From the NCBI RefSeq assembly GCF_017654505.1, contig NC_054534.1, positions 48,372,788 through 48,436,787 of the forward strand: 64,000 bases of DNA, in the 5' to 3' direction. This DNA is from Polyodon spathula. Taxonomy: Eukaryota > Chordata > Actinopteri > Acipenseriformes > Polyodontidae. Within the stretch, counting starts at the first letter, position 1. Every line of letters begins with the position of its first letter. The notes beneath the pieces are model-generated. The model had not been told where the DNA came from and made no database searches. It saw only the letters and a list, made by a program, of their open reading frames with translations. Made by a program: the position numbers and the translations under genes. This document shows positions 1 through 13,925 of the stretch, piece by piece.

Positions 1-1321
1 AAGTGACCAGTCAATCGAACGAGGGGCGGGTTCAGTCGACTGTGCAGTAATTATGAAGCAAGGCTCGTTGTGGGGATGATTGGCCAATAGGAGAGTAGGG
101 GAGGTTCATCCTGACTACATTATTTTTTTTCTGTTCTGGTTTTTCAAAACAGACATTGAAAAACAAAGTTATTTTCCAAATAATTAAAATAAGACCTTTG
201 GACCTATTCTCCTGGTGCTATGATGATCCAATGATTTTGTGCCTGCTTACATTCTTTTTCAACAAATGTGCTTATGTGGACTTGTGTTCTCTCTTTGCGC
301 AACCAATTATGTATTTATTTAGCAGACGCTCTTATCCATCGTATTATCCATACTGTACAGTACACTACCTTACCCCCAGTGAAAAGGAGATCTATATACA
401 TCAGTGGACCCTGAACATTTGTGGTATAATCCAGTTAATTTTATAGTTGTAATTGTAATTTTATAGTGCTTATTTTCACGACTTGCGTGTATAGAGACAA
501 CTCTTGTGCTTTGTATTATTACTTTGGAGCGCAGCAGCTGTGAATAAGCTGTATCTAGGTTGTATGTTCACATTGTTGTTGTATCGTAGTACGTACTAGT
601 ACTTTGTAAACAACTGTAAACCATGCTGGATAAGAGCGTCTGCTAAATGAATACATAATAAAAAATATTGGCTGAGCATGGAGACAGCACACATTCGCAA
701 TAAGCACATTTGTTGAAAAATAATGCGAAAATCATTGGATTGTATAGGACTGAGGGCAAACCCAATGTGAGTGAAGAATGTCTTGCTAAACAAGGACTTT
801 GTAAAAGAAACGTAAAAGGTCTTATTTCAATTATTTGGAAAATGGAGAATGGCTTGGTTTTTGTTTTTCAATGTTTGTCATAAAAAAACGAAACAGAAAA
901 ACGTTTCCTGGGGAGCTGTGTTCTGAGGGCTCTACCATAACGCTTAGAGAGGAGAGAGCGCTTTGAAGAAGGCAAGGACTACATTACCCAGAATTCAACA
1001 GTGTAACTACAGCATTTTGACAACATAGTTTTTAAAAAATATACATACATAATGTAGATTTCACCTATTACATACTGTATGTACCCACCTAACATTTGGC
1101 GAGGCAGCTTTTCAGACTATTCGCTAACGTGTGGTAGAGGTCTGCCTAGCCTACTGAACGCACCCCTGGTTTCCTGAGTTCTTTTGCATAATGCAAAAAT
1201 GATTGAACGGGATGAACCTCCCCTCCTCCCCTATTGGTCAATCATCCCCACAACAAATCTTGCTTCACAATTACAGCTCGGTCAATTGAACCCATTCTCG
1301 TACGATTGATTGGTCACTTAA
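1..1321. mobile_element. Large foldback (long inverted-repeat) DNA element
   Basis: The left arm (about 1-345) is matched in inverted orientation by two right-arm blocks. The outermost block, 1198-1321, pairs with 1-120: both arms carry AAGTGACC at the tip and a shared GTGGGGATGATTG segment. The next blocks, about 600-905, pair with 125-345, including the shared TTTAGCAGACGCTCTTATCC motif seen near 320 and 630. The right arm is interrupted at about 906-1197 by sequence with no left-arm partner. No transposase is visible, so this is a nonautonomous element of unknown superfamily. The window starts at or inside its left tip, so a target duplication cannot be checked. Confidence 0.75.
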
Positions 1322-1325
1322 TGTG

Positions 1326-4267
1326 GACAAAACCCACCCCCTCAAGTAACTGACAACCTTTAAAGAAGTCTTGATTTGCCAAATGAAATTGTCAAATGAA
1401 ATTGAAAGATAATTTACCAAGTTAATTTGAAAGATCAGTTGGCAAATAGTCAATTATACAAATAATTAGGTGATTTCGAAATTAATTTATGAATTGACAA
1501 ATTAAGAATTGACAAATTTAAGAATTAAATTATGAATTGACAAATGAATTTCTGAATTAAAGATTTAATTTTGACCCTTATAATTAGGGGTCTACTTAAA
1601 TCATGGTAAATTTATGTATTTTTCACGAATAGGTTGCGGAATAAAATTAGGATTTCACTGACATTTCGCAGACCTGTTTAAACATTAAATAAACCTAAGC
1701 AGACAGTATTTCAGAACACTATAAAGCCTAAAATAGTGGTACATGCTTCCTTACTAAAACAGAGTGCTGTCATTTGTTAAAGGCAAGCAGCATCCCCCTG
1801 CAGTTGACTTGCCCATCCATTGAGACTGCACGTTCTGCATCCACTGAATTGGTTGGAAGTGTAAAGCAAAGCAGATGTGGAACTTGATTAGAAACAGAGC
1901 CAAAACTCGGTTTCCAAAGGGCATCTGGCATACTTTAATAAAGTCAATGTATGCAGCACGTTCGTTGTAGTGTTATTTGTCCCATCCAGTAATTTATTTT
2001 ATTAGTACCGAGTCAAAACAAAGAAAACATGGTTATTCAGGTCTAAAATTCCAACTGCGAAAAAGTAAGCAGCAGGTTGAAGCGAGGTGGCTGAGCTAGA
2101 TCGTTTTAGTACTGATTTAACTTGCAGACAGGAATACCTTTTTGTCTGGACTGACTTTCCAGCTTGGTTTCTGAAGGCTGTTTATTTTACGTTCTGTTCA
2201 GTAGCCTCTGTAGTAGCCTTTTGTTTAATGTATGATTCTGAAGCTAAATATCGATCGATCGTATTTTCTCCAAAGACACATTAAGATATGCAAAACAATT
2301 ACCTCAGTCTGCACGTACAGTCTCTTGTGAAATATCTTGAAACGATCATCAGCCGAAATATACTTTGTTTTGTTTGTCATCCATTTCTACTATTTTACCT
2401 CCAGCGATGAAAACTAGATTTTAGCAACCTAAATCAAAACAATGCAGCACCAACTTTGTCCCACCCCCTACTGCACAGTACAGGTCATGGAAAAGCAGCA
2501 CAGACGCACTGATAGGCTGAATAGTAAACAACAATGTTAACCGTATTGGAGAATTTTTTTTTTTGTAAATGTTATTTGTGGACTCTTTTTGTTTGTTTGG
2601 TTTTTGCTTAAGTGCAATGCACACAGGACGGTGAAGGAATGAAAAAGGGCTTTGTGCAGTAGTTCATTTCCGCGAAATCGCAATTTAGGTAGACCCCTGT
2701 GCTCCATACTCCAGTCTCTACACTTACACTGGACTGCAAGCAGCAACCTGCGCATGCGTTTAAATACTCCTCGATCACATTGGCATTCAGCTGTGGGTGC
2801 CTGAGAGCTTGCAATCATTTTTTTGTGAACATGAAAACTGTCAAAAATGAGTTGTACACAGAATGTGTCTTATTGAATATTTATTTTTTGCCAAATTACC
2901 CTTTTGTATTTTTTCATTATAAAAGTTTGTTTTTAAATTAGATATTTATACCATTTAATCTTTACAATGGAAAAGTATTTTTGTAACAATTAGCGCATGA
3001 ATCACTCAGAAAACATTGATTTGTGTTTGTTTGAATTAATTTCATCTTCATAATAGGCTCAGCTATATTTTTTGTTGTTTTATGAATGAGTATGTAATCA
3101 CCTTGGTGCCCTTGGGTTGGATTTATGTTTTGCCTTTATGCCACCTAGAACTGACTTGTTGCAACATTACCTGCACTTCATGTCCTGAAATCCAACTAAA
3201 TTGGAAATTCCATAATTACAGTATTTTGTCCAAAATACACAACTAACAGGATCATTTTCATTCAATATTGATTGACACTGAATGGTAATAAAACTAAATG
3301 GAAGTAATGTGCATTTGTCTTGTTGCTGTTTTAAAGATGTACTTCATGGGTTTTACAATATAGTTTAATGGTGAAGTAGGCTTGGTGGTGCAGAGCTTTT
3401 TGCTGTTGTGCACCTCGGAACTATTTCGATTACCATTAGGCAGGTTGAAACATTGGATTCTTTTCAATTTAAATTTGAAAACATATATTTTTTATGTGCT
3501 TTTAAATAATTGGTTGTAACTGGCGTGCACTGTACACATGAGGGTCATTCCACGCCAACTCAACCAGAAAAGGGACATTTCTTTGCCCAGCCATCTCAGA
3601 TTTTCCTAGAAAAATTCACCTGGGGGTTTTCAGATACAATGAGTACAGAAATGAGAGCCATTTTTTAAAATTTCCCCTTCAACCTGTGACCTTGCAAAGG
3701 TCAAGAAAAATCAGCCTGGGTGCAATTTAGATGCTACCATCATGTGTAGCACCTTGTTCTACTCCTATTGAACAGGGCTTTTCAGAACAAAATACTAGCA
3801 GCACCCTGCTCACTTCTGGAAAATTCCAAGACAATGGGGTAACTGACGAGTTTTATTCGAACTTCAGCCTAACCCTTTACCCTGTCAGGGGTTCTGCAGA
3901 TGAAGGCATGGAAAGCATCATGTTATCTCCAAACTCGGGGAATTTGGTGATTCTAGGGGGGAACTGCTGGGGTTGGAGGGCTATTAGTGCGTGTGGGTGT
4001 TATCACTGGGAGAGGCTGGACTTGGTTTTGCATGTGTTATCACTTGTAATTTGCCATTTTTCCTGGGGTGGCTTGTGTTGCTTGAGGTAGGGTGTTTTGT
4101 GTGTTGGGCTTTGAGTTTGTTGCAGGTGGCATATTGTTAGAGGAACTTTAACCTTTTATGGATCAAGCATTTTTCAGTGGGATGGTCCCCCAGGACCAGA
4201 TCTTTTTTGGTGGTATTTGACTGTCTTCTTATACAAAGACAGACAAGCTTGTGTTTATCCTCTAATG
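1326..4267. other. No gene recognised; AT-rich and anonymous repeat-like sequence
   Basis: About 2.9 kb without a supportable gene. Short open frames here have no recognisable domains. At 1380-1560 there is a degenerate AT-rich run repeating GAATTGACAAATT-like words. From about 3541 a segment beginning GGGTCATTCCACGCCAACTC resembles the edge of an interspersed repeat, but I cannot assign a family or a far end. Confidence 0.4.
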
Positions 4268-4830
4268 CAGGGGTGTCGTATTCCTTTCTTTTGGCAGGCC
4301 GACATGTGGGCAAAGACAAACCCAAAACCTCAATTATTGTATTTAACAAAAATGATCATACATAGCATATTTACATTCCCCTAAATAAAACGTGTCGATT
4401 ACTGTACTCACCGTCACCTCTTAGAACACGTGTGCGTATGAGCCTCCAGCGAGGTCCTTCGCATGGGCAGCTCAACTTGTCATGTTGCTGTGATTGCTGT
4501 CAATTGGCGACCACGTGGCTGAGATGGCATTGCGTCAGCTAGTTCGTGTAGATGACACAATGATACCAGAAAAAGGTTTTCAGTTGATTTGTAAGTTCTG
4601 TAGTGACAAGTGGCATCATGTCTTTATCCATGAAGAGAAAGGTGGAGCAAGAGTGCTGTGTGTTTCAAGAGAAATGCAAGATTTCGTATTTCTTTGTAAG
4701 CATGAATGGAAAGCCAGTGTGCTTAATCTATATTTAATGTGTCTGTTGTGAAATAATATAACATTCAAAGACTATGAAGCAAACCATGGCAAGAAATATG
4801 ATAAATATACAGGAATGTTAGGAGATCACG
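4268..4830 (+). mobile_element. hAT (Charlie-like) DNA transposon, 5' fragment with decayed transposase start
   Basis: It starts with CAGGGGTGTC, a typical hAT terminal repeat. About 350 bases in, an ATG at 4618 opens a reading frame beginning MSLSMKRKVEQECCVF. It continues with YFFVSMNGKPVCLI and, after a stop and frameshift, YEANHGKKYDKYTGML. This order resembles the N-terminal BED-type zinc-finger region of hAT transposases related to GTF2IRD2/ZBED proteins. The frame is broken near 4737 and homology stops near 4830. No right terminal repeat was found, so the element is truncated. Family assignment is by pattern memory. Confidence 0.5.
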
Positions 4831-6032
4831 TGACCCTATCACTGGGATGGTTGCTTGCTGTTGGAGCTCCTGCTACCACTTTTATAATATAACAATTTAC
4901 ACTCCTTATATTATTTTTTTGATTTTTTTCTATATAAAATTATCTACTTACCGTTAAACGGTTGAGTGCAAACAGCCAATCAGCTTCCAACTCTAGCGGG
5001 CTTCTATTTTGCCTGCTGGAACATTGAAGTGCTTAACTGTGAATTAAATTAAATCAGTACGTGCATAAATACTGGTGTCACAGGAAATAAGTTAACATTT
5101 GCCTTTTCGAGCCTTTCTGCGCATGCGCGAATCTTAGAACTTAAAGGCAAGGTTCTCTGTGGCGATTCATCCAAAATTGCAGGATGCCGTTTGTATTTTT
5201 TTGAGAAACGAAAACAGGTATTGCATTGCAGACAGTAATTTTTGTTTAAAAAGGTGACATTTATCGTAATGTATATTTCTGTTTAATTTTTATTTATAAA
5301 TACATTTTATCTTCAGGAAATTGCTCACTATTTTAGTTTTTTTTTTTTTTTTTAAACATAGACCTTATTTTGTCGGTATAATTTATGTCTATGCATAGTT
5401 ACAATCACTACTTGCCAAATGTGTATTTCGTGGACATGTCATACTGTGGCATAAGCAATTAAGTGTTTATGTAGGCTCACTATATTATTTTCATGTAAAT
5501 TGCTTGGTGACTGAACCTTTTCAATTAATTGAGTGGGAAAGTGTGTACAAACCCTTTTCTTTATGTAGAGAATACTGTTTTTGACGTTTTAATCAAGTCT
5601 ACGTGGGATATCTAAACTACGTGGTGTTTTAAGGTGTATGTATAATTTGAGGTTATTTATGTGAACATCTGTAATCTTAGTTGACATGGTGGATGTATAT
5701 GCACAGCACCAAATACTGTACTAATAATTCAGATGGCTCTCCAATTTAATATAGTACCCTGTGCAAATCTCTGATCCTCACTTCTACAATAAAAGTCCCA
5801 ACTCAATAGTCGTATTTCAGGAAAAATAAAACGTCATAACACAGGTTATACTTTTTACTTGTACATTATTATGTGAAACACTGAAAACTTGCTCTTAATG
5901 TTACGTGATTTGTTTTAATTATTATGTTTTACACCACCTCTCATGAATCAAATATAAAGCTATCATGAATACAATATAAAGATGTCATGCAGCATTCATT
6001 GCATACCGTGTAGTAATGCTTATGTATATATA
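4831..6032. other. No gene recognised
   Basis: AT-rich intergenic sequence with a T tract near 5338-5353. No supportable coding region, RNA gene or element boundary was seen. Confidence 0.4.
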
Positions 6033-7111
6033 CAGAGTCTATAGAAAGTCTACACCCCCTTTCAAAATGTTCACCTTTTGTTGCCTTATAGCCTGGACTT
6101 AAAATGCATTAAAATAGTTTTATTTTTTCATTTATTTACACATCCTACCCCACAACTACCACGTGAAAAACATGCTCTAGAATTAATTAAAATAAAATAA
6201 AAATAAAAACTGAACTAACTTGTTTGGATAAGTGTCCACTCTCTTTGTAAAAAGCAATCCTACATTCGCTCAGGTGTGACCAGTCGCCTTCAAAAGCACA
6301 CACCAAGTTAAGTGGCCTCCACCTGTGTTAAATTGTAGTGATTCACATGATTTCAGGATAAATTCAGCATTTCCTGTAGGTTCCCTGTGCTGTGTAGTGC
6401 ATTTCAAGGCAAAGACTCAGCCATAAGAACCAAGGCGCTTTTAAAAGAACTCCAGGACAAAGTTGTTGAAAGGCACAGATAAGGGGATGGGTATAAAAAA
6501 AAATAACCAAGGACTTGAATATCACTTGGATCACGGTCAAGATGATTATTAAGAAGTGGAAGGTGTATGGCACCACCAAGACCCTGCGTAGATCAGGCCA
6601 TCCCTCCAAACTGGATGACCGAGCAAGAAGGAGACTGATCAGAGAGGCTACCATGAGGCCAATGGCAACTTTGCAAGAGCTTCAGGCTTTTATGGCCAAG
6701 ACTGGTCAAAGTGTGCATGTGACAACAATATCCCAAGCGCACCACAAATGTGGCCTGTATGATAGTGTGGCAAGAAGGCAGCCATTACTCAAGAAAGCCA
6801 ACCTTGAATCCTGTTTTGAAGTATGCAAAAACACTCGGGAGATTCTGTAGCCATGAGGCAAAAAATGTTGTGGTATGATGAAACTAAAATGGAACTTTTT
6901 GGCCTAAATGCAAAGCGTTATGTTTGGCACAAACACAACACAGCGCATCACCAAAAGAAAACCATCCCTACTATGAAGCATGGTGGTGGCAGCATCATGT
7001 TATGGGGATGTTTCTCATCGGCAGGGGCTGGGGCACTTGTCAGGATAGAAGGGAAAATGAATGGAGCAAAGTACAGAAATGCCCTTGAAATCCTGCTGCC
7101 CTCTGCAAGAA
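6033..7111 (+). mobile_element. Tc1/mariner element A, 5' two-thirds, with broken transposase
   Basis: The left terminal repeat begins just after a TA at 6031 with a CTATAGAAAGTCTACACCCC motif shared by elements G, I and J and the fragment at 56359. The transposase region runs from about 6423 to 7110. The expected start codon is ATA instead of ATG. A helix-turn-helix region (KMIIKKWKVYGTTKTLRRSG) and the catalytic-domain words DETKMELFG and [17 protein letters not shown] are visible, but two frames are needed (6515-6850, then 6823-7110). The copy stops at codon words NALEILLPSARKL, before the second and third catalytic acids, where sequence from another Tc1 family takes over. Confidence 0.85.
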
Positions 7112-7183
7112 AGCTGAATTTTCTTACTTTCTTACTTTACAACATTTTTTCACACTTGCCTAAAACTTTTACACAGTACTGTA
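7112..7183 (+). mobile_element. Right terminal repeat of a different Tc1 family
   Basis: The stretch ending CTTGCCTAAAACTTTTACAC and then AGTACTGTATA is the terminal repeat of a second Tc1 family, not the partner of the left end at 6033. It is joined directly to the truncated transposase of element A, making a chimeric element. It is followed by a TA-rich spacer and the start of element B. Confidence 0.6.
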
Positions 7184-7189
7184 TATATA

Positions 7190-8216
7190 CAGTACCAGTC
7201 AAAAGTTTGAGTACACCTGCTTAAAACCAGGTTTTTCATGATTATCTATGCTTTTAACTGTATAAACTTGTCTAAAACACTTAATATTTCATTATAAGAT
7301 GTGTACTTCTATAAACTGATAATCATAAGTATAAGTGAATTGCATTCAGAAAATACATTTTTAAATGAAAATGTAAATTTTGTCAATTTCAATGAAATGG
7401 TCACCCAAAGCAAGGGGATTTCAGTCTAAAGCCCAAGTCAGTTAAAAGTCTGAAATGTGTTTAACATGGTGTTAGAACAAGAATGTAAGTATAAAAGTGT
7501 CTTTGTTAGATGTTCTCCGAGTTAACTAGCATGTTACCTAATTAACCTTTTGTCGCCAATTATTTTTAACAGGTGAGGGTCCATGATTACTATAAATATA
7601 GGTAGCATAGGCACAGGTTTGTCATTGGAGAATACCAGAAAATGGCAAAATACACTTGGTTAAGCAAAGAAAAAAGACTGCAATTAAGAAATGAAGGTCA
7701 GTCTTTAAGACAAATCGAAATAACTTTGCAAGTGTCTTGGCCACAACAGTTATAGACCATCAAACGATTTGAAGAAACTGGCACTCATGAGGACAGAACA
7801 AGGTCAGGGAGGCCAAGGGTGACCTCAGAATCAGAGAACAAGTTCATTGTCACAAGGCTGCGAAACCGGCAATTTTAACTGCCCCTGAAGTACAAGCTCA
7901 GCTAAATGCTACTAGAAGTACAGATGTTTCAACATCAACTGTTCAGAGGAGATTGCATGAAGCTGGCCTAACTGGAAGAATTGCTGCAAAGAAACCATTG
8001 TTAAGAGTGCAGAATAAGAGGAAGAGACTTGACTGGGCTAAAAAACACAGAAACTGGATGTTTGATAAGTGTAAGTCGGTCTTATGGACCGAGGAGTCAA
8101 AATTTGAAATATTTGGGTCCAGCCGCTGAGTATTTGTAAGACGCAGAGTGGGTGAGTGCATGAGTTCTGCACATGTGGTTCCCACTGTCAAGCATGGAGG
8201 AGGCAGTGTCATGGTC
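7190..8216 (+). mobile_element. Tc1/mariner element B, 5' part, with decayed transposase
   Basis: The left terminal repeat starts CAGTACCAGTCAAAAGTTTG after a TA. It matches the outer end of element D in the opposite orientation. A transposase ATG lies at 7642 (MAKYTWLSKEKRLQLRNEG), followed by the paired-type DNA-binding region. At least four stops or frameshifts break it. Homology to this family ends near 8216, just after the GGAGGCAGTGTCATGG motif of the catalytic core, where a foldback piece of another Tc1 family begins. The 3' half and right terminal repeat are missing. Confidence 0.85.
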
Positions 8217-8464
8217 ATCCTCAGAGTTGGGGAACATTGTCGGAGCAGAAGGAAGCAAGTTTTCTTCCAGGACAACCTTGTACTTGGCTTGATTCATGCC
8301 AAAGCTGCCCGATTCCAGCCTTGCTGAAGCACCCCCAGATCATCACCGATTCTCCACCACATTTCACAGTGGGTGCGAGACACGTGAATCAAGCCAAGTA
8401 CAAGGTTGTCCTGGAAGAAAACTTGCTTCCTTCTGCTCTGACAATGTTCCCCAACTCTGAGGAT
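8217..8464. repeat. Inverted repeat, 80-bp arms, inside Tc1 sequence
   Basis: Bases 8217-8296 are the reverse complement of 8385-8464 with about one mismatch. The spacer of 88 bases (8297-8384) is also antisense Tc1. The near-perfect pairing suggests that the inverted piece was copied from this element or is much younger than the surrounding decay. Confidence 0.85.
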
Positions 8465-9073
8465 TGGTTTTTCCAGCAGGACAATGCTCCATGCCACACA
8501 GCCAGGTCAATCAAGGTGTGGATGGAGGACCACCAGATCAAGACCCTGTCATGGCCAGCCCAATCTCCAGACCTGAACCCCATTGAAAACCTCTGGAATG
8601 TGATCAAGAGGAAGATGGATGGTCACAAGCCATCAAACAAAGCCGAGCTGCTTGAATTTTTGCGCCAGGAGTGGCATAAAGTCACCCAACATCAATGTGA
8701 AAGACTGGTGGAGAGCATGCCAAGACGCATGAAAGCTATGCTTGAAAATCAGGGTTATTCCACCAAATATTGATTTCTGAACTCTTCCTAAGTTAAAACA
8801 TTAGTATTGTGTTGTTTAAAAATGAATTTGAACTTATTTTCTTTGCATTATTCGAGGTCTGACAACACTGCATCTTTTTTGTTATTTTGACCAGTTGTCA
8901 TTTTCTGCAAATAAATGCTCTAAATGACAATATTTTTATTTGGAATTTGGGAGAAATGTTGTCAGTAGTTTATAGAATAAAACAAAAATGTTCATTTTAC
9001 CCAAACACATACCTATAAATAGTAAAACCAGAGAAACTGATAATTTTGCAGTGGTCTCAATTTTTTCCAGATT

Positions 9074-9077
<4 letters not shown>
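8217..9077 (+). mobile_element. Tc1/mariner element B2: 3' half preceded by an inverted piece of itself
   Basis: The stretch 8385-8773 is an open C-terminal half of a Tc1 transposase ending at TGA 8771-8773. It carries the second catalytic acid (FQQDNAPCHTARS) and the third ([15 protein letters not shown]). The 3' UTR and right terminal repeat (GCAGTGGTCTCAATTTTTTC) follow, ending at the TA repeat near 9077. Bases 8217-8384 are the antisense of the catalytic core of the same family, so the element folds back on itself. The N-terminal half is absent. Confidence 0.85.
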
Positions 9078-9164
<87 letters not shown>

Positions 9165-9190
9165 TATATACATACATACATACATACATA
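9078..9190. repeat. TA/CATA microsatellite between Tc1 elements
   Basis: A run of about 75 bases of TA is followed by CA, TA and CATA tracts. It directly abuts the right end of element B2 and the left end of element C, consistent with Tc1 use of TA target sites. Confidence 0.95.
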
Positions 9191-11010
9191 CAGCTGTTTG
9201 CAGAAGTATTCACCCCCCTGCAAAGTTTTCACATTTTGTTGGCACCTGAGTGTACTCCACGATGCTTTCAAATTAGACTTTACATGTATAATGTACACAA
9301 ATTACTTCACATTGATGAACATAAAAATGCATATAGAATGTAAATAAGTAAGGTTTACATAGAAAAAGAGATTAATCTCAGTTGCATAAGATCTCAACCC
9401 CTTTGCTACTGCAGCCCTAAATCAGCTCAGGTGCAAATTATTTGTTTGAAACATTACAAAATTACTGAAATAGTTTCAGCCAGTGTATACTCAAAGTGGT
9501 TTAACTTGTAGATAATTTCCCTCCAGGTATACAAAGACTTTCAAGCTGCAACTCACAAAGTGATAAAAAAAAAAGCAAACATGAAGATCAAGGAGCTTTC
9601 GGAACAAGTCTGGGATAAAGTGGTAGAGAGGCACAGAGCAGGAGAAGGGTACAAGACAATTTTAAAGGCGCTGATTGTCCATCTCAGCACAGTGAAGTCT
9701 ATCATTAAGAAGTGGAGGATGCATCATACCACCCAGACACTAACCAGATCAGGTCTCCCTCCCAAACTGAGCAGCCAGGTAAGAAGGAAACTGATTCAGG
9801 ATGTCACTTTGAAGCCAGCAATGACCTTGAGAGATCTGCAAAGTTCTGTGACTGAGATGGGAGTCAGTGTTCACACATCAATAATAAGTCGTTTCCTACA
9901 CAAAGCTGGCCTGTATGGACGCGTGGCAAGAAAGAAGCCATTACTCAAAAAGCCTCATCTTAAAGCATGTATGGAGTTTGCAAAAAAGCATGTAGATGAT
10001 GCTGCACACATGTGGAAAAAGGTTTTGTGGTCAGACGAGAAAAAATTGAACTTTTCAGTCTAAATTCAAAGCGTTACTTCTGGCGCAAGCCCACCACTGC
10101 ACATGACCCAGTCAACACCATCCCAACTGTCAAGCATGGTGGTGGCAGCATCATGTTATGGGGATGCTTCTCTTCAGCAGGGACTGGGAAGCTTGTCAGG
10201 ATGGAGGGGAGAATGGATGGTACAAAGTACAGGCGAATCATTGAAGAAACCCTACAAGCCTTGTTTAGATGCCAATTAACAGTTGAACTTCTTTTGGACG
10301 CGCGACTCAGCACAGTGCAAGCAATGACCGTAAAACTTTAATTGTAAAATCGTCCACGTCAGTGGGCTTCAACAAAAGCAAACGTTCGGTTTGTTTCGGT
10401 TGCAGTCCATCGACGATCCCCAACAAACTTCTCAGAACTGGAGCAATTTTTCCGTGAAGGAAGAAGGGCTAAAGTAGTAGAGGACCTCGTTCCAAAAGAC
10501 TCTGGCACTTCTTCCTGTTTCGAAATAAGCTGGATACCAAGTTCATGACTAAACCTTTGGAGTTTTCACGAGATTTCAGTGAGATGGCTGTCAGGTCACG
10601 TAAAGCGTCACCAATTTATTTTATAAGCGCTGTTTTCTCCTGATCACTCGTTTTATCACCAAACTCAATGTGATCCAAGGCATATTTTTTATTTTTTTCC
10701 GGAGAAAAGACGACTAGAGACCTGTGTTTTACATCTGTTTGATGTCAGACAGGGTCCGACATCGGACTGGAAAGGGAAAATCGTAATGTTGGAACTCTTC
10801 CAACACTGGGCTGAATACTTATGCAACCAGTAAATTTCATTTTGTACATTTTCTTTGCAAGGTTTGCTGACATTTAAAAGCGCTCTTTCCTCATATATTA
10901 GTGTACAGTTTAACCACTGTGCACACATTATTTGTACTTCAGCAAAATGTGACGTTATATGGGTCAGGGGGTGAATAGTTCTGCCCCACTTATTTAGTGT
11001 GTTATATCAT
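9191..11010 (+). mobile_element. Tc1/mariner element C with rearranged 3' half
   Basis: The left terminal repeat starts CAGCTGTTTGCAGAAGTATT. A matching end, reading GGGGGTGAATAGTTCTGCCC, sits at about 10966-11000. The 5' UTR and transposase start are well preserved. From about 10262 to 10960 the expected C-terminal half (the D and E catalytic words) is missing. It is replaced by diverged sequence that keeps only a short Tc1-like stretch near 10430 and a TGGGCTGAATACTTATGCAA segment near 10808. Confidence 0.8.
9581..10262 (+). pseudogene. Tc1 transposase (element C), frameshifted and truncated
   Basis: The natural start is taken as ATG 9581 (MKIKELSEQVWDKVVERHR). An in-frame upstream start lacks family support. 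The DNA-binding region (STVKSIIKKWRMHHTTQTL, then KLSSQVRRKLIQDV) is intact. The first catalytic acid is seen in LWSDEKK near 10030. A frameshift near 10050 moves reading to the frame that carries [19 protein letters not shown]. Coding similarity ends at about 10262 before the other two catalytic residues, so the protein cannot be active. Confidence 0.85.
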
Positions 11011-11013
11011 CAT

Positions 11014-11032
11014 GTATATATATATATATTAC

Positions 11033-11081
<49 letters not shown>

Positions 11082-11120
11082 ATGATATAATATACACATA
11101 CATATTCTATGTGTATATAT
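11014..11120. repeat. TA microsatellite between Tc1 elements C and D
   Basis: Interrupted TA runs, the longest about 65 bases, link the right end of element C to the 3' end of element D. Confidence 0.95.
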
Positions 11121-12872
<1,752 letters not shown>

Positions 12873-13700
12873 GATTATCTCTCAAAAGTATCCCCCCCCC
12901 CCCCTTGGACTTTTCCACATTTTATTGTGTTACAACATGGAATCAAAATTGATTTAATTAGGAGTTTTTGCCACTAAGCAACACAAAAAAAGTCCATAAC
13001 GTCAGTGACAAATAAAATCTACTAATTGTTCTAAATTAATTACAAATACAAAACAGAAAATAATTGATTGCGTAAGTATTCACCCCCTTGAGTCAATATT
13101 TGGTAGAGGCAACTTTGGCAGCAATTACAGCCATGAGTCTATTTGGATAAGTTTCTACCAGCTTTGTACATCTGGACACTGCAATTTTTGCCCATTCTTC
13201 TTTACAAAATTGTTGGATGGGGACCTTTGGTGAACAGCAATTTTCAACACTTTCCACATACTCTCAATTGGATTGAGGTCCGGGCTTTGATTGGGCCACT
13301 CCAGGACATTGACTTTTTTGTTTTTAAGCCACTCCAATGTGGATTTGGCTGTATGTTTGGGGTTATTGTCCTGCTGGAAGATTAATCTTCTTCCAAGTCC
13401 CAGGTCTCTTGCAGGATTTCTCTGTATTTTGCTGCATCCTTATTTTGCCCTCTATCTTCACAAGCTTTCCAGGCCCTGATGCAGAGAAGCATCCCCATAG
13501 CATGATTCTGCCACCACCATGCTTCACGATAGGGATGGTGTTCTCAGGATGATGTGCTGTGTTAGGCTTGCGCCAAACGTAGCGCTTAGCGTTGAGGCCA
13601 AAAAGCTCTATTTGGTCTCATCAGACCATAGAATTTTCTTCCACTTGGTCTCAGTCTCCCACATGCCTTCTAGCAAACTCCAGCTGAGTTTTTGTTTTTT
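12873..13700 (-). mobile_element. Tc1/mariner element E, 3' half, decayed
   Basis: The left edge (CAAAAGTATCCCCCC followed by CTTGGACTTTTCC) is a Tc1 terminal repeat with an expanded C run. Minus-strand transposase pieces are visible, including [19 protein letters not shown] at about 13260-13310 and antisense of the glycine-rich KHGGG region near 13510. The copy stops near 13700, where element F begins, so the N-terminal half and the other terminal repeat are lost. Confidence 0.8.
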
Positions 13701-13925
13701 TCAATTTTGATACTTATTTAATTTATTTATTAAAGAAAGTTATGCAACACCCAGTGCCCCAGTGTGAAAAAGTAATCGCCCCCTTAGACTCAATAACTAG
13801 TTACTCCAGCTTTAGCAGCAATAACTGCAACCAAAAGCTTCCTGTAGTTATTGATCACTGTCACAGTGACATGGAGGAATTTTGGCCCACTCCTTCATGC
13901 AAAACTGCTTCAACTTGGTGGGTTT

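Noticed and set aside
2087..2284. Small frame with a hydrophobic stretch that could be a membrane segment
   Set aside because: No start context, splice signals or similarity that I recognise. Too short to support.
3731..4090. 119-codon plus-strand frame
   Set aside because: No recognisable motifs and low-complexity G/T-rich codons. Probably chance or part of an anonymous repeat.
9046..9347. Open frames rich in alternating Y and I over the TA repeat
   Set aside because: They are translations of a TA/CATA microsatellite and have no protein-like composition. The same applies near 12754, 25518 and 29075.
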